Shown here piece by piece: positions 25,901 through 29,117 of a stretch of DNA of 50,733 nucleotides. The position numbers and the translations under genes are program-made. This stretch comes from Corallococcus sicarius (GTDB lineage: Bacteria; Myxococcota; Myxococcia; Myxococcales; Myxococcaceae). The notes beneath the pieces are model-generated. The model did no database searches. It was given only the letters and a program-made list of their open reading frames with translations, and was not told the DNA's origin. The stretch covers positions 1-50,733 of the forward strand of contig NZ_RAWG01000032.1 of NCBI RefSeq assembly GCF_003611735.1, given 5' to 3'. How positions within the stretch are numbered: position 1 is the stretch's first letter; each line of letters opens with the position of its first letter.

Positions 25901-28029
25901 GCACGGGCCGCCCGAAGGGCGTGTGCATCCCGCACCGGGGCATCACGCGCCTGGTGTTGGGCAATGACTTCATGCGCTTCAGCGCGGAGGAGGTCTGGCT
26001 GCAACTGGCGCCCGTGGCCTTCGACGCGGCGACGCTGGAGGTGTGGGGCGCGCTGCTGCACGGCGCGAAGCTCGTGCTCGCACCCCCGCATGCCCTGACG
26101 CTGGAGGAAGTGGGCGCGCTGCTGACAAAGGAGCGCATCAGCGCGCTGTGGCTGACGGCGGCCCTGTACGAGCAGATGGCACTGCATCAGGCCGAAGCGC
26201 TGGCGGGAGTGGAGCAGGTGCTGGCGGGGGGCGACGTGCTGCCCGCGCAGCGCGTGCGCGAGCACCTGAAGCGATTGCCCGAAGGCGCGGTGCTGGTGAA
26301 TGGGTACGGCCCCACGGAGAACACCACGTTCTCCACGACGCACACGCTGACGAGGCACAGCGCGGTGGAGACCGCGGTGCCCATTGGCAGGCCCCTCGGG
26401 AACTCCACGGCGTACGTGCTGGATCCGCACGGCGACGCGGTGGGCGTGGGCGTGCCCGGTGAGCTGTACGTGGGCGGAGAGGGGCTCGCGTGGGGCTACC
26501 TCGACCGTCCGGACCTCACGGCGGAGCGCTTCGTGCCGCATGGCTTCAGCACGGAGCCGGGCGCACGGCTGTACCGCACGGGCGACAAGGCCCGCTGGAA
26601 GGAGGACGGCACGCTGGAGTTCCTGGGCCGCACCGACTTCCAGGTGAAGGTGCGGGGCTTCCGCATCGAGCCCGGTGAAATCGAGGCCGCGCTCCTGGAG
26701 CACGCCAGCGTGGCGGAGGCCGCGGTGGTGGTGCGAGACGTCGGCGGGGACAAGCGGCTCGTGGCCTACGTGGTGTCGAAGCCCGGACAGGATCTGGATC
26801 CGAAGGCCGTGGAAGCCTCACTGCGACAGCGGCTGCCCGAGTACATGGTGCCGTCGGCCCTGGGCGTGCTGAACGCGCTGCCCTTGAGCGCCAACGGCAA
26901 GGTGGACCGCAAGGCGCTGCCCGCGCTGGAGGTCTCCGCCACCCAGGCCGAGGACTTCCTCGCCCCCCGGGACGAACTGGAGTCGCAGCTCGCGACGGTG
27001 TGGGAAGAGGTCCTCGGCGTGCAGCCCGTCGGCGTGCGCACCAGCTTCTTCGCGCTCGGAGGCCACTCGCTGCTCGCGGTGCGCATGGTGGCCGTGTTGC
27101 GCGAACGCCTGGGCCGACACGTGCCCCTGGCCGCGCTCTTCCAACACCCCACGGTGGAAGCGCTGGCGAAGCTGCTGCGCGACGAGGCGGGGGCGTGGTC
27201 GCCGCTCGTCCCGCTGGAGCAGGGTGACGCGGGTCGCCGGCCCCTGTTCCTCGTGCATCCCGGTGGCGGCAACGTGCTCGCGTACCCGGAGCTGGCGCGG
27301 CGACTGGGCCCGGGCCAACCCGTCATCGGCATCCAGGCGCGAGGCCTCCAGGCCGGCCAGTCCGTGGTGGAGACCGTGGAGGAGATGGCCGCCCTGTACC
27401 TGGGCGCCATCCGCGCCGAACAACCCGAGGGCCCCTACCTCCTCGCCGGCTGGTCGCTCGGCGGTGTCATCGCCTACGAGATGGCCCGGCAGCTGCGAGC
27501 GCAGGGGCAGGCCGTGGGGCTGCTGGCGCTCGTGGACGCCTTCGTGCCCGGGGTGCAGGCACCCTCCGACGAGGCCCGGACGGAGGACCCCGACGGCCGC
27601 GTGCGCGTCGCCTTCGCCCAGACGGTGGCCCAGGCCTTCTCACTGACGCTGCCCGTGTCCGACGAGGCCCTGGCGCGCCTGGACGACGAAGCAATGCTGG
27701 GAATGCTCCTGACCCTGGGCGTCCAGGCCCGCCTCCTGGAGGAGGCCACGGGCCGCGAGCAACTGCGCGCCCTGTTCCGCGTCTACCAGGCCAACCTCCG
27801 CGCCATGGACCGCTACGTGCCCGGTCCCTACGAGGGCCCGGCGCTGCTGCTCGCCGCCACGGAGGCCACCCCCACGACGGGCGTGCCCCGCCACCGGGGC
27901 TGGGCGCCGTGGGTGCGGGGGGGGCTGGACGTGAGGGACGTTGCTGGGGGACACCACCAGCTCATGCAGGAGCCGTACGTGCAACACGTGGCCGCGCTGT
28001 TGCGCGAGGCCCTGGAGGACAAATCATGA
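4963..28029 (+). CDS. Seven-module nonribosomal peptide synthetase with terminal thioesterase
   Basis: A 7,688-residue enzyme: a short helical leader (LSKRIANLSPEKRAELLKKL), seven C-A-T modules, then a type I thioesterase. Each module starts with SFAQQRLW and a condensation His motif (HHxVSDGWS). Each has an adenylation core (TSGSTGRPKG), the A10 motif NGKVDRK and a carrier LGGHSL. Carrier serines: 1051, 2109, 3154, 4208, 5256, 6310, 7369. No epimerization, methylation, oxidation or ketosynthase domain is seen. All condensation motifs look LCL-type, so all-L residues are expected. Pocket residues aligned by eye to GrsA suggest Val-Val-Ala-Gln-Ala-Gln-Val. ATG follows a GGAG ribosome-binding site at 4951-4954. 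Modules 3-4 and 5-6 are an in-frame duplication. I do not recognise a known product. The stop overlaps the next gene's start (ATGA). Confidence 0.97.
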   Translation: MSSSDLSKRIANLSPEKRAELLKKLAAQKLATGNTGRGLLMARDRSAPAALSFAQQRLWFIDQLEPGSPLYNVPVAVRLEGALDVAVLERSLLEVVRRHESLRTTFHGGDTGPVQRFLDTPVLELERVEVTEGDASAREAEAWRRVAAGALRPFDLAKGPLMRGLLVRLGDLEHLLLVTMHHIVSDGWSLGVLVREVAVLYDAFARGQPSPLPELAVQYADFAAWQRDTLQGALLDKQLGYWREQLHGAPPALELTTDKPRPAARSLRGARHELQWSRGLMDALKALGQQEGATLFMVLLAGWQTLLSRYSGQDDVSVGSPMAGRTRSELEGLIGMFVNTLVLRTRFQADPSFQGLLRQVRETLVGATDNQDLPFERLVEALQPDRGLGRSPFFQVMFVLQNAPRGPVAVQGMKLHAMEVDTRTSKFDLLLQLAETEQGLRGYLEYDTDLFHAATLARMAEHLRVLLEGVAAHPALPVSRLPLMGDGERQQLVVEWNRTTAGYPREVSVHALFAAQARRTPDAVALKQAQDGRTLTYGVLDARANQLAHHLRGLGVTRGTRVGVYVERSFEMVVGLLAILKAGGAYVPVDRNYPAERIALLLEDAGVEVTLTQQALLDQLPASAGTPLCMDTAWEEMARQSETAPDVEVNGDDLAYVMFTSGSTGRPKGVCIPHRGITRLVLGNDFMRFGADEVWSQLAPVAFDASTLEVWGALLHGAKLVLAPPHAPTLEEVGTLLKQEGITTLWLTVALYEQMALHQAEALALPRQVLSGGDVMPVQRMREHVARLKPDMSLVAAYGPTENTTFSTTHALRQGSELEASVPIGRPIGNSTAYVLDAHGALTGIGIPGELYVGGEGIAWGYLNRPELTAERFVPHGFSTEPGARLYRTGDKARWKEDGTLEFLGRTDFQVKVRGFRIELGEVEAALTLHASVAEAVVVVRVVGADKQLVGYVVPKAGAPLDAMELKAHLRQRLPEYMVPAVFMVLDALPVSANGKVDRKVLPQPEAPRSEQEYEAPRTEVEAKLAAIWAEVLRVPRVGVHDSFFELGGHSLLATQVVSRVRTELGAELPLRALFEAPTVGALARRLEQASRPSLTAMRSTEGDPTRPLSFAQQRLWFIDQLEPGSPLYHVPLAVRLEGMLEVTALQAALDEVLRRHEALRTTFNVRDGAPEQIVHPPSAMSLEVVDLRDFDAGLREDEARRQVMTQGLRPFDLAQGPLVRAQLIRLDERDHLLAITMHHIVSDGWSLGVLVREVGASYAAFAQGQTPTLPELPVQYPDYAAWQRGWLQGDTLEREVDYWKQRLAGAPPVLEQPTDWPRPAVRGQSGAMHFFHWSPALTRGLKALAQREGASLYMVLLAGWQVLLSRYSGQDDVSVGSPIAGRTRSELEGLIGFFVNTLVLRARVEGDRSFRALLKQVRGTVLEAYEHQDVPFEKLVEALQPDRSLSHSPLFQTLLALQNVPQGDLRLPGLTLKPVVLESRTAKFDLSLFFVEEDEGLRGTLEYSTDLFKAVTVRRMVEHLRVLLEGALSRPEESVTRLPMSEVLEREQVLKAWNRTAAEYPRDESVHALFAAQARRTPDAVALKQAQDGRTLTYGVLDGRANQLAHHLRGLGVTRGTRVGVYVERSFEMVVGLLAILKAGGAYVPVDRNYPAERIALLLEDAGVEVTLTQQALLEKLPAGAGAPLCMDTAWEEMARQSETAPDVEVNGDDLAYVMFTSGSTGRPKGVCIPHRGITRLVLGNDFMRFGADEVWAQLAPVAFDASTLEVWGALLHGAKLVLAPPHALTLDEVGALLKQEGITALWLTAALYEQMALHQADALALTRQVLSGGDVLPVQRMREHVARLKPGMSLVAAYGPTENTTFSTTHALRQGSALEASVPIGRPIGNSTVYVLDAHGDTVGVGVPGELYVGGEGLAWGYLNRPELTAERFVPHGFSTEPGARLYRTGDKARWKEDGTLEFLGRTDFQVKVRGFRIEPGEIEAALLEHASVAEAAVVVRDVGGDKRLVAWLVAKPGQDLDPKAVEAALRQRLPEYMVPSAIGVLDALPLSANGKVDRKALPALDVPQSGVHYEAPRTKMEERLSAIWAEVLRVPRVGVKDDFFALGGHSLLATQVASRLRSELGVELPLRALFEARTLEALAQRLEEAVGVSSKGPRPVQGDAPRPLSFAQQRLWFIDQLEPGTSLYNVPVAVRLEGTLRQEVLEQALREIIRRHESLRTTFAETDAEAVQIIHPSTALPLEVKDLQGLGKGERGEAARRLLEQEMQNPFDLKQGPLVRARLWKLDAQEHVLVITMHHIVSDGWSVGVLVREVSALYAAFTQGRPSPLPELPVQYADYATWQRQELQGETLQREVDYWKQRLVGAPPVLELPTDRPRPAVRGNAGGTYRFQWPHALEQGLRGLGQREGASLYMVLLAGWQTLMARYSGQTDVSVGSPIAGRTRSEVEGLIGFFVNTLVLRAQVDGARSFRKLLGQVRETVLGAYEHQEVPFEKLVEALQPERSLSHTPLFQTMLAVQNMPMEEARLPGLVLKPLEMEGRTSKFDVSIFFTETPQGLSGAVEYSTELFEAGTIRRLVEHLRVLLEGVVAKPDEAVGRLPLLTEGERQQVLVTWNQTQAEYPRDATIPQLFEAQARKTPDAVAVISGKQRLTYREVEAKANQLAHRLRKLGVGPESRVGLCVERTADVVVGTLGILKAGGAYVPLDPSYPKERLGWLLEDAQGPALVAHSHLLESLPAFTAQAVCLDTDATLATESDRPLDTQVQPENVAYLIYTSGSTGRPKGVAVTHRNAVAFLAWAQETFEEEETKAVLAATSLNFDLSVFELFAPLVRGGSVVVVRNALHLAEEKVEAEVTLINTVPSAMAQLVRLGAVPPSVRVVNLAGEALPETLAKQVYGVSTVRKLFNLYGPSEDTTYSTWSLVGREEVPNIGRPLTNTRAYVLDAYLQPVPVGVAGELYLAGEGQARGYLLRPELTAEKFLPELHGPSGSRMYRTGDRVRYRADGVLEYLGRVDFQVKVRGFRIELGEVESALRQQDAVKDAVVVAKGEGAEKRLVAYVAAKADATLEAEALKATLRQRLPEYMVPGTVVVLEALPLNANGKVDRKALPEPEAPQAGSAYEAPRTALESQLAAIWAEVLRIPQVGVKDNFFALGGHSLLATQVVSRIRVEVGVELPLRALFEAPTLQALAQRVEKASGSRTPAPRHIPEDTGLPLSFAQQRLWFIDQLEPGTALYNMPVAVRLEGDLDSAALEQALREVVRRHDSLRTTFEEQSGQAIQVIHPDLTLELARVDLRNADASQREAEARRCIDQEMMRPFDLVRGPLIRARLFTLGEREHVLVITMHHIVSDGWSLSVLVREMGALYAAFSTGRPSPLPELPVQYARYAAWQRSWLQGDALARQVGYWKQKLAGAPPMLELPTDRPRPSERSITGATHAFPLSRPLVEGLKSLAHREGASLYMVLLAGWQTLMARYSGQDDVSVGSPIAGRTRSELEGLIGFFVNTLVLRAQVDGALPFRKLLGQVRETVLEAYEHQEVPFEKLVEALQPERSLSHTPLFQTMLTLQNVPMGELRLPGLALKPVDLESPIAKFDLSVTLMETPRGMTGVLEYSTALFDAGTVQRMALHLTTLLEGLVAHPTERVARLPLLSAEERAQVVSTWNDTRVSVPWDGCFHECVETQARVAPGRLAVLDGTVRLDFEALNARANQLAHWLRERGVGPEVRVALFLERSVDLVVAALGVMKAGGAYVPLDPAWPSERLGWLAKDCGARWVLTQRKLARALPEGLETLCLDDVAAREALERQSRDNPVRLSLPTHLAYVIYTSGSTGRPKGVMVQHASMMNLRAALRIRVFAGIAEPVRVSFNAPLAFDASVQQLVQLADGHALCIVPADVREDVARTAAWLEEQEVDVLDCTPAHLRLLLDEGLGTRRPMRVLVGGEAVDEALWARLAALPGLKAFNVYGPTECTVDVTARAIAMDTARPVLGRPLANIQAYVLDPELQPVPVGVPGELYLGGEGLARGYLERPELSAERFVPDSLGSQPGGRLYRTGDRVRWLASGELEYLGRLDFQVKLRGFRIELGEVETALSQQPGVSEAVVLVRGDGADKRLVGYVVAKEGHALEADTLRSGLRQGMPEYMVPAALVVLEALPLNANGKVDRKALPEPEAPRAGSTYEAPRTEVEGKLAAIWAEVLRVERVGVKDNFFALGGHSLLATQVVSRIRTQLGHEMPLRLLFEAPTVEALALRLSEAGRSGVPALVARSRLVSAPLSVPLSFAQQRLWLIDQLEPGSPLYNVPVAVRLEGDLDAGALERALHEVVRRHEALRTTFSEEGGQPVQRIHDVVDAPLTSVDLVSFGAARETEARRRVALELAWPFDLKQGPLLRALLLRLDAREHVLVVTMHHAVSDGWSVSVLIREVVALYDALTRGQPWTLPELPVQYADYAVWQRDWLRGEALQREVDYWKRQLVGAPPVLELPTDRPRPAMRGNAGATRGFLLSPELSQGLKDLAQQEGASLFMVLLAGWQALLARYSGQEDLSVGSPIAGRTRSELEGLIGFFVNTLVLRAQVDGARSFRKLLGQVRETVLGAYEHQEVPFEKLVEALQPERSLSHTPLFQTMLAVQNMPMEEARLAGLVLKPVELSAGTSKFDVSVFFTETPQGLSGGMEYSTELFEAGTIQRMVEHLRVLLEGVVAKPDEAVGRLPLLTEGERQQVLVTWNQTQAEYPRDATIPQLFEAQARKTPEAIAVVSGKQRLTYREVEAKANQLAHRLRKLGVGPESRVGLCVERTVDVVVGTLGILKAGGAYVPLDPSYPRERLGWLLEDAQGPALVAHSHLLESLPAFTAQAVCLDRDEALAEEPTSPVSVGVQPENVAYLIYTSGSTGRPKGVAVTHRNAVAFLTWAQETFEEGETKAVLAATSLNFDLSVFELFAPLVRGGSVVVVRNALQLAEAPLEAEVTLINTVPSAMAQLVRLGAVPPSVRVVNLAGEALPETLAKQVYGVPSVRKLYNLYGPSEDTTYSTWSLVGREEVPNIGRPLANTRAYVLDAYLQPVPVGVAGELYLAGEGQARGYLLRPDLTAEKFLPEVHGPAGSRMYRTGDRVRYRADGVLEYLGRVDFQVKVRGFRIELGEVESALRQQDAVKDAVVVARGEGAEKRLVAYVAAKAGVTLEAEPLKANLRQRLPEYMVPGTVVVLEALPLNANGKVDRKALPEPEAPQSGSTYEAPRTQLESQLAAIWAEVLRVPQVGVRDNFFALGGHSLLATQVVSRIRVEVGVELPLRALFEAPTLQALAQRVEKASGSRTPAPRHIPEDTGLPLSFAQQRLWFIDQLEPGTALYNMPVAVRLEGDLDSAALEQALREVVRRHDSLRTTFEEQSGQAIQVIHPDLTLELARVDLRNVDASQREAEARRQIEQEMMRPFDLVRGPLIRARLFTLGEREHVLVITMHHIVSDGWSLGVLVREMGALYAAFSTGRPSPLPELPVQYARYAAWQRGWLQGDALARQVGYWKQKLAGAPPMLELPTDRPRPSVQSITGATYAFPLSRPLVEGLKSLAHREGASLFIVLLAGWQVLLSRYSGQTDLSVGAPIAGRTRSELEGLIGFFVNTLVLRTNVDGRASFRDLLAQVRETVLEAYEHQEVPFEKLVEALQPERSLSHTPLFQTMLTLQNVPMGELRLPGLALKPVDLESPIAKFDLSVTLMETPRGMTGVLEYSTALFDAGTVQRMALHLTTLLEGLVAHPTERVARLPLLSAEERAQVVSTWNDTRVFVPWEGCFHECVETQARVAPGRLAVLDGTVRLDFEALNARANQLAHWLRQRGVGPEVRVALFLERSVDLVVAALGVMKAGGAYVPLDPAWPSERLGWLAKDCGARWVLTQRKLAGALPEGLETLCLDDAGAREALERQSRDNPVRLSLPTHLAYVIYTSGSTGRPKGVMVQHASMMNLRAAHKVTTLAGITEPVRVGFNAPLAFDASVQQLVQLADGHTLCVVPADVREDVARTAAWLEEQEVDVLDSTPAHLRLLLDEGLGTRRPMRVLVGGEAVDEALWTRLAALPGSKAFNVYGPTECTVDVTARAIAMDTARPVLGRPLANMQAYVLDPELQPVPVGVPGELYVGGAGLARGYLERPELSAERFVPDGLGPQPGGRLYRTGDRVRWLASGELEYLGRLDFQVKLRGFRIELGEVETALAQQPGVSEAVVLVRGEGGDKRLVGYVVAKEGHALDVDTLRSGLRQGMPEYMVPAALVVLEALPLNANGKVDRKTLPEPEAPRAGSTYEAPRTEVEGKLAAIWAEVLRVERVGVKDNFFALGGHSLLATQVVSRIRTQLGHEMPLRLLFEAPTVEALASRLSQVGRSGGPALVARSRPASVPLSFAQQRLWFIDQLEPGTALYNMPVAVRLEGELNTPALAQALGEVVRRHEALRTTFAVGNAEPVQRISSAGAFSLTTEDLSTTSAEARERTVRRRVEQEVLRPFDLEHGPLFRALVLKLDAREHVLVVTMHHIVSDGWSLSVLVREVGMLYAAFVQGQPSPLPELPVQYADYAAWQRGWLQGATLQREVDYWKRKLSGAPQVLELPTDRPRPAVRGNAGATLGFTLPRELAGKLRSLAQREGASLYMVLLAGWQVLLSKYSGQDDISVGSPIAGRTRREVEGLIGFFVNTLVLRAQVDAARSFQQLLGQVRETVLEAQEHQDVPFEKLVEALQPERSRGHTPLFQTLLALQNLPVGEAQLPGLTLKPVELEGGTSKFDLSVFFVETPDGLSGVLEYSTDLFEAATVRRMADHLRVLLESVLEHPEAPVSRLSMLDVTERRQVVEDRNRTAVQYPRTTSVHARFEAQAGKTPDAVALKLAEGEGTLTYAALDAKANQLAHHLRTLGVKRGTRVGVYVERSFDMVVGLLAILKAGGAYVPVDRNYPAERIAMLLEDAGVGVTLTQQSLLAKLPASAGTPLCVDTAWDDLRRHPETATGVEVDGDDLAYVMFTSGSTGRPKGVCIPHRGITRLVLGNDFMRFSAEEVWLQLAPVAFDAATLEVWGALLHGAKLVLAPPHALTLEEVGALLTKERISALWLTAALYEQMALHQAEALAGVEQVLAGGDVLPAQRVREHLKRLPEGAVLVNGYGPTENTTFSTTHTLTRHSAVETAVPIGRPLGNSTAYVLDPHGDAVGVGVPGELYVGGEGLAWGYLDRPDLTAERFVPHGFSTEPGARLYRTGDKARWKEDGTLEFLGRTDFQVKVRGFRIEPGEIEAALLEHASVAEAAVVVRDVGGDKRLVAYVVSKPGQDLDPKAVEASLRQRLPEYMVPSALGVLNALPLSANGKVDRKALPALEVSATQAEDFLAPRDELESQLATVWEEVLGVQPVGVRTSFFALGGHSLLAVRMVAVLRERLGRHVPLAALFQHPTVEALAKLLRDEAGAWSPLVPLEQGDAGRRPLFLVHPGGGNVLAYPELARRLGPGQPVIGIQARGLQAGQSVVETVEEMAALYLGAIRAEQPEGPYLLAGWSLGGVIAYEMARQLRAQGQAVGLLALVDAFVPGVQAPSDEARTEDPDGRVRVAFAQTVAQAFSLTLPVSDEALARLDDEAMLGMLLTLGVQARLLEEATGREQLRALFRVYQANLRAMDRYVPGPYEGPALLLAATEATPTTGVPRHRGWAPWVRGGLDVRDVAGGHHQLMQEPYVQHVAALLREALEDKS
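5113..8280 (+). other. NRPS module 1 (C-A-T), Val-like specificity
   Basis: Condensation His motif at H181-H182, adenylation core from Y656, carrier S1051. The pocket residues read D-A-L-W-L-G-A-T-F-K, close to Val codes of the DAFWIGGTFK type. The module begins with a condensation domain rather than adenylation. This domain could acylate the first residue (lipoinitiation) or be idle; its sequence is not obviously different from the internal C domains. Confidence 0.7.
8281..11454 (+). other. NRPS module 2 (C-A-T), Val-like specificity
   Basis: Condensation His motif at H1239, adenylation core from Y1714, carrier S2109. The pocket residues are the same as module 1 (DALWLGATFK). Its A domain is nearly identical to A1 over about 1.2 kb (9658-10892 against 6484-7718). 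The C-terminal A subdomain (EPGEIEAALLEHASVAEAAVVVRDVGGDKRL region) instead matches A7. Confidence 0.7.
11455..14589 (+). other. NRPS module 3 (C-A-T), Ala-like specificity
   Basis: Condensation His motif at H2297, adenylation core from Y2769, carrier S3154. The pocket residues read DLFNNALTYK, which I recall as an Ala code (McyA type). The second half of its C domain and everything after it are duplicated in module 5. Confidence 0.7.
12311..17736 (+). repeat. NRPS internal duplication, copy 1
   Basis: It covers the end of C3, A3-T3, C4-A4-T4 and the linker. All landmarks recur exactly 6,306 bp (2,102 codons) later. The first ~230 bp (12311-12541) appear identical to 18617-18847. Confidence 0.85.
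14590..17763 (+). other. NRPS module 4 (C-A-T), Gln-like specificity
   Basis: Condensation His motif at H3342, adenylation core from Y3816, carrier S4208. The pocket residues read DAQDVGVVDK, one change from the Gln code DAQDLGVVDK; Glu codes usually have Lys at the third position. Duplicated as module 6. Confidence 0.7.
17764..20895 (+). other. NRPS module 5 (C-A-T), Ala-like specificity
   Basis: Condensation motif HHAVSDGWS at H4399, with Ala where the other modules have Ile. Adenylation core from Y4871, carrier S5256. The pocket is identical to module 3 (DLFNNALTYK). The first half of its C domain is unlike C3 (LWLIDQ instead of LWFIDQ), marking the left edge of the duplication. Confidence 0.7.
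18617..24042 (+). repeat. NRPS internal duplication, copy 2
   Basis: It covers the end of C5, A5-T5, C6-A6-T6 and the linker. It is highly similar to copy 1, with patchy divergence (for example about 21640-21830) that looks like gene conversion. Both edges fall inside or next to C domains. Confidence 0.85.
20896..24057 (+). other. NRPS module 6 (C-A-T), Gln-like specificity
   Basis: Condensation His motif at H5444, adenylation core from Y5918, carrier S6310, all exactly 2,102 residues after their module 4 counterparts. The pocket is DAQDVGVVDK. A patch in its C domain (SLFIVLLAGWQVLLSRYSGQ to TNVDGRASFRDLLAQ) differs from C4, suggesting local gene conversion. Confidence 0.7.
24058..27200 (+). 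other. NRPS module 7 (C-A-T), Val-like specificity
   Basis: Condensation His motif at H6498, adenylation core from Y6973, carrier S7369. The pocket residues read DALWLGGTFK, closer still to Val codes. Its carrier domain (LGVQPVGVRTSFFALGGHS, AVRMVAVLRE) differs from the other six, as is common for carriers that hand over to a thioesterase. Confidence 0.7.
27201..28026 (+). other. NRPS terminal type I thioesterase domain
   Basis: An alpha/beta-hydrolase fold beginning RPLFLVHPGGGNVLAY. The nucleophile is S7498 in GWSLGG, and a C-terminal His pair (H7664/H7665, AGGHHQLM) supplies the catalytic His. It releases the finished peptide by hydrolysis or cyclization; the sequence does not show which. 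Confidence 0.85.
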
Positions 28030-28484
28030 CCGTTGAAACACAACCGACATCCAGCGGGGGCTCGCCTTGGCCCAACCGCCTCATCCTGGCCGTGTACTTC
28101 GTGTGCTTCTCGGTCGGATCCCTGGCCCACATCGCGCAGGCGGTGATGGTCGGCTTCTTCGCCAATGATCCCGTGAACCCCCTGCCCATGGGGTTCGTCT
28201 ACGTCAACGAGCTGTTCACCTTCCTGAACCCGCTCACCATCGTGCTGCTCATCTTCAAGCGGCGCGCGGGCATCATCTCCGCGCTCGCCGTGGTGGGGCT
28301 CGTGTTCGCCCTCAACCTGGCGCTGATGGCCTGGCTGTGGACCACCCAGGAGAAGCTCCACATCGTCTGGCTCTACCTGAACGGCACCATGGGCCTGTTC
28401 ATGCTCTTCACCGCGAAGCGCCTGTGGCGGGCCGCCCCCCCGGAGAAGGCCCTCCCACCTGCCACCACCCCGAGTACGACCTAG
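28026..28484 (+). CDS. Four-TM membrane protein translationally coupled to the NRPS
   Basis: A 152-residue integral membrane protein of unrecognised family. Its ATG at 28026 overlaps the NRPS stop (ATGA), so the two are almost certainly one transcript with coupled translation. I see four hydrophobic segments at about 18-45, 54-77, 80-105 and 110-133. A short hydrophilic N-terminus and a Pro/Ala/Thr-rich C-terminal tail flank them. There is no enzyme motif. Position suggests a role tied to the peptide, such as export, self-protection or membrane anchoring, but nothing in the sequence proves this. It is the only other gene that can be assigned to the NRPS locus: no transporter, MbtH-like protein or phosphopantetheinyl transferase is nearby. 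Confidence 0.8.
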   Translation: MTVETQPTSSGGSPWPNRLILAVYFVCFSVGSLAHIAQAVMVGFFANDPVNPLPMGFVYVNELFTFLNPLTIVLLIFKRRAGIISALAVVGLVFALNLALMAWLWTTQEKLHIVWLYLNGTMGLFMLFTAKRLWRAAPPEKALPPATTPSTT

Positions 28485-28558
28485 CGCCCGTCCCCTCGGA
28501 AGGCCCCCCGGGCGACCCCGGGTTTCCCTCTGGGGAATCCTCGCGACATCACCTGCCC

Positions 28559-28587
28559 TTGAGAAAGGGCGGGCCGGCCGTTATAAG
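28559..28587 (+). promoter_or_regulatory. Sigma-70-type promoter of rpmE
   Basis: TTGAGA (28559-28564), a 17-base spacer and TATAAG (28582-28587): five of six matches in each box at ideal spacing. The start of transcription should lie near 28594, about 65 bases before rpmE. Confidence 0.75.
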
Positions 28588-28659
28588 CCCCAACCCCACT
28601 ACAACGCTGGACCTCCCACCCGTCAGGGGTGGGGGCAAGGCGCACTGGAGAGAAGCACC

Positions 28660-28911
28660 ATGAAGCCCGACATGCACCCGGTCTATCCGCCTGCTCGCGT
28701 CACCTGCGCGTGCGGCAACGTCATCGAGACCAAGTCGACCCGCGGCTCGTTCAGCGTCGAAGTGTGCTCGAACTGCCACCCGTTCTTCACCGGCAAGTAC
28801 AAGCTGATGGACACGGCGGGCCGCATCGACCGCTTCAAGAAGCGCTACGCGAACAACGCGCCCAGCATCAAGACGGGCGCGAAGACGGCCGCCGAGCCCG
28901 AGAAGGCGTAA
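28660..28911 (+). CDS. rpmE: 50S ribosomal protein L31
   Basis: An 83-residue L31, part of the large ribosomal subunit at the interface with the small subunit. It is the zinc-binding form, with four cysteines at C16, C18, C36 and C39 (CACGN and CSNCHPF motifs). The HPFFTGK segment and [17 protein letters not shown] are typical of the family. The C-terminus carries a short Lys/Ala/Glu-rich tail. ATG follows GGAGAG. The gene stands alone, with its own strong promoter upstream and a long hairpin terminator downstream. Confidence 0.97.
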   Translation: MKPDMHPVYPPARVTCACGNVIETKSTRGSFSVEVCSNCHPFFTGKYKLMDTAGRIDRFKKRYANNAPSIKTGAKTAAEPEKA

Positions 28912-28939
28912 GCCGCTTCAGACATCCCGCAGCACCCCA

Positions 28940-28992
28940 CGAGCAGGGTCGTGGAGGGCCTCTCCAGACAGAGGCGCTCCCCGCCCTGCTCG
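28940..28992 (+). terminator. Hairpin terminator after rpmE
   Basis: CGAGCAGGG (28940-28948) pairs with CCCTGCTCG (28984-28992). Inside, GGAG pairs with CTCC, and GCCTCT (28958-28963) pairs with AGAGGC (28970-28975) around a 6-base loop. The tail (gcggtgttt) is only weakly T-rich. Confidence 0.65.
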
Positions 28993-29117
28993 CGGTGTTT
29001 CCAGCATCCGTCGTACGTCAAGTTTCAGGGTGCTACAGGCCAGAAATTCGACGTAGCAGAAGACTGACCGCACAGTCCGCCCCGTCCCGAAGACGTGTGT
29101 CCCAAGACGGAGGCGAG

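Noticed and set aside
24016-26703. Long antisense open frame opposite NRPS module 7 (and similar ones opposite modules 1-6)
   Set aside because: His/Arg/Gln-rich sequence mirrors the sense codons. It recurs opposite every module because GC-biased third positions keep the reverse frame open.
4963-28029. Epimerization or dual C/E domains in the NRPS
   Set aside because: No separate E domain between T and C, and all condensation motifs are HHxVSDGWS without dual-domain extensions.
28629-29117. Upstream extension of the DNA methyltransferase through rpmE
   Set aside because: It would overlap the L31 gene in another frame. ATG 29118 has a ribosome-binding site and begins the conserved sequence.
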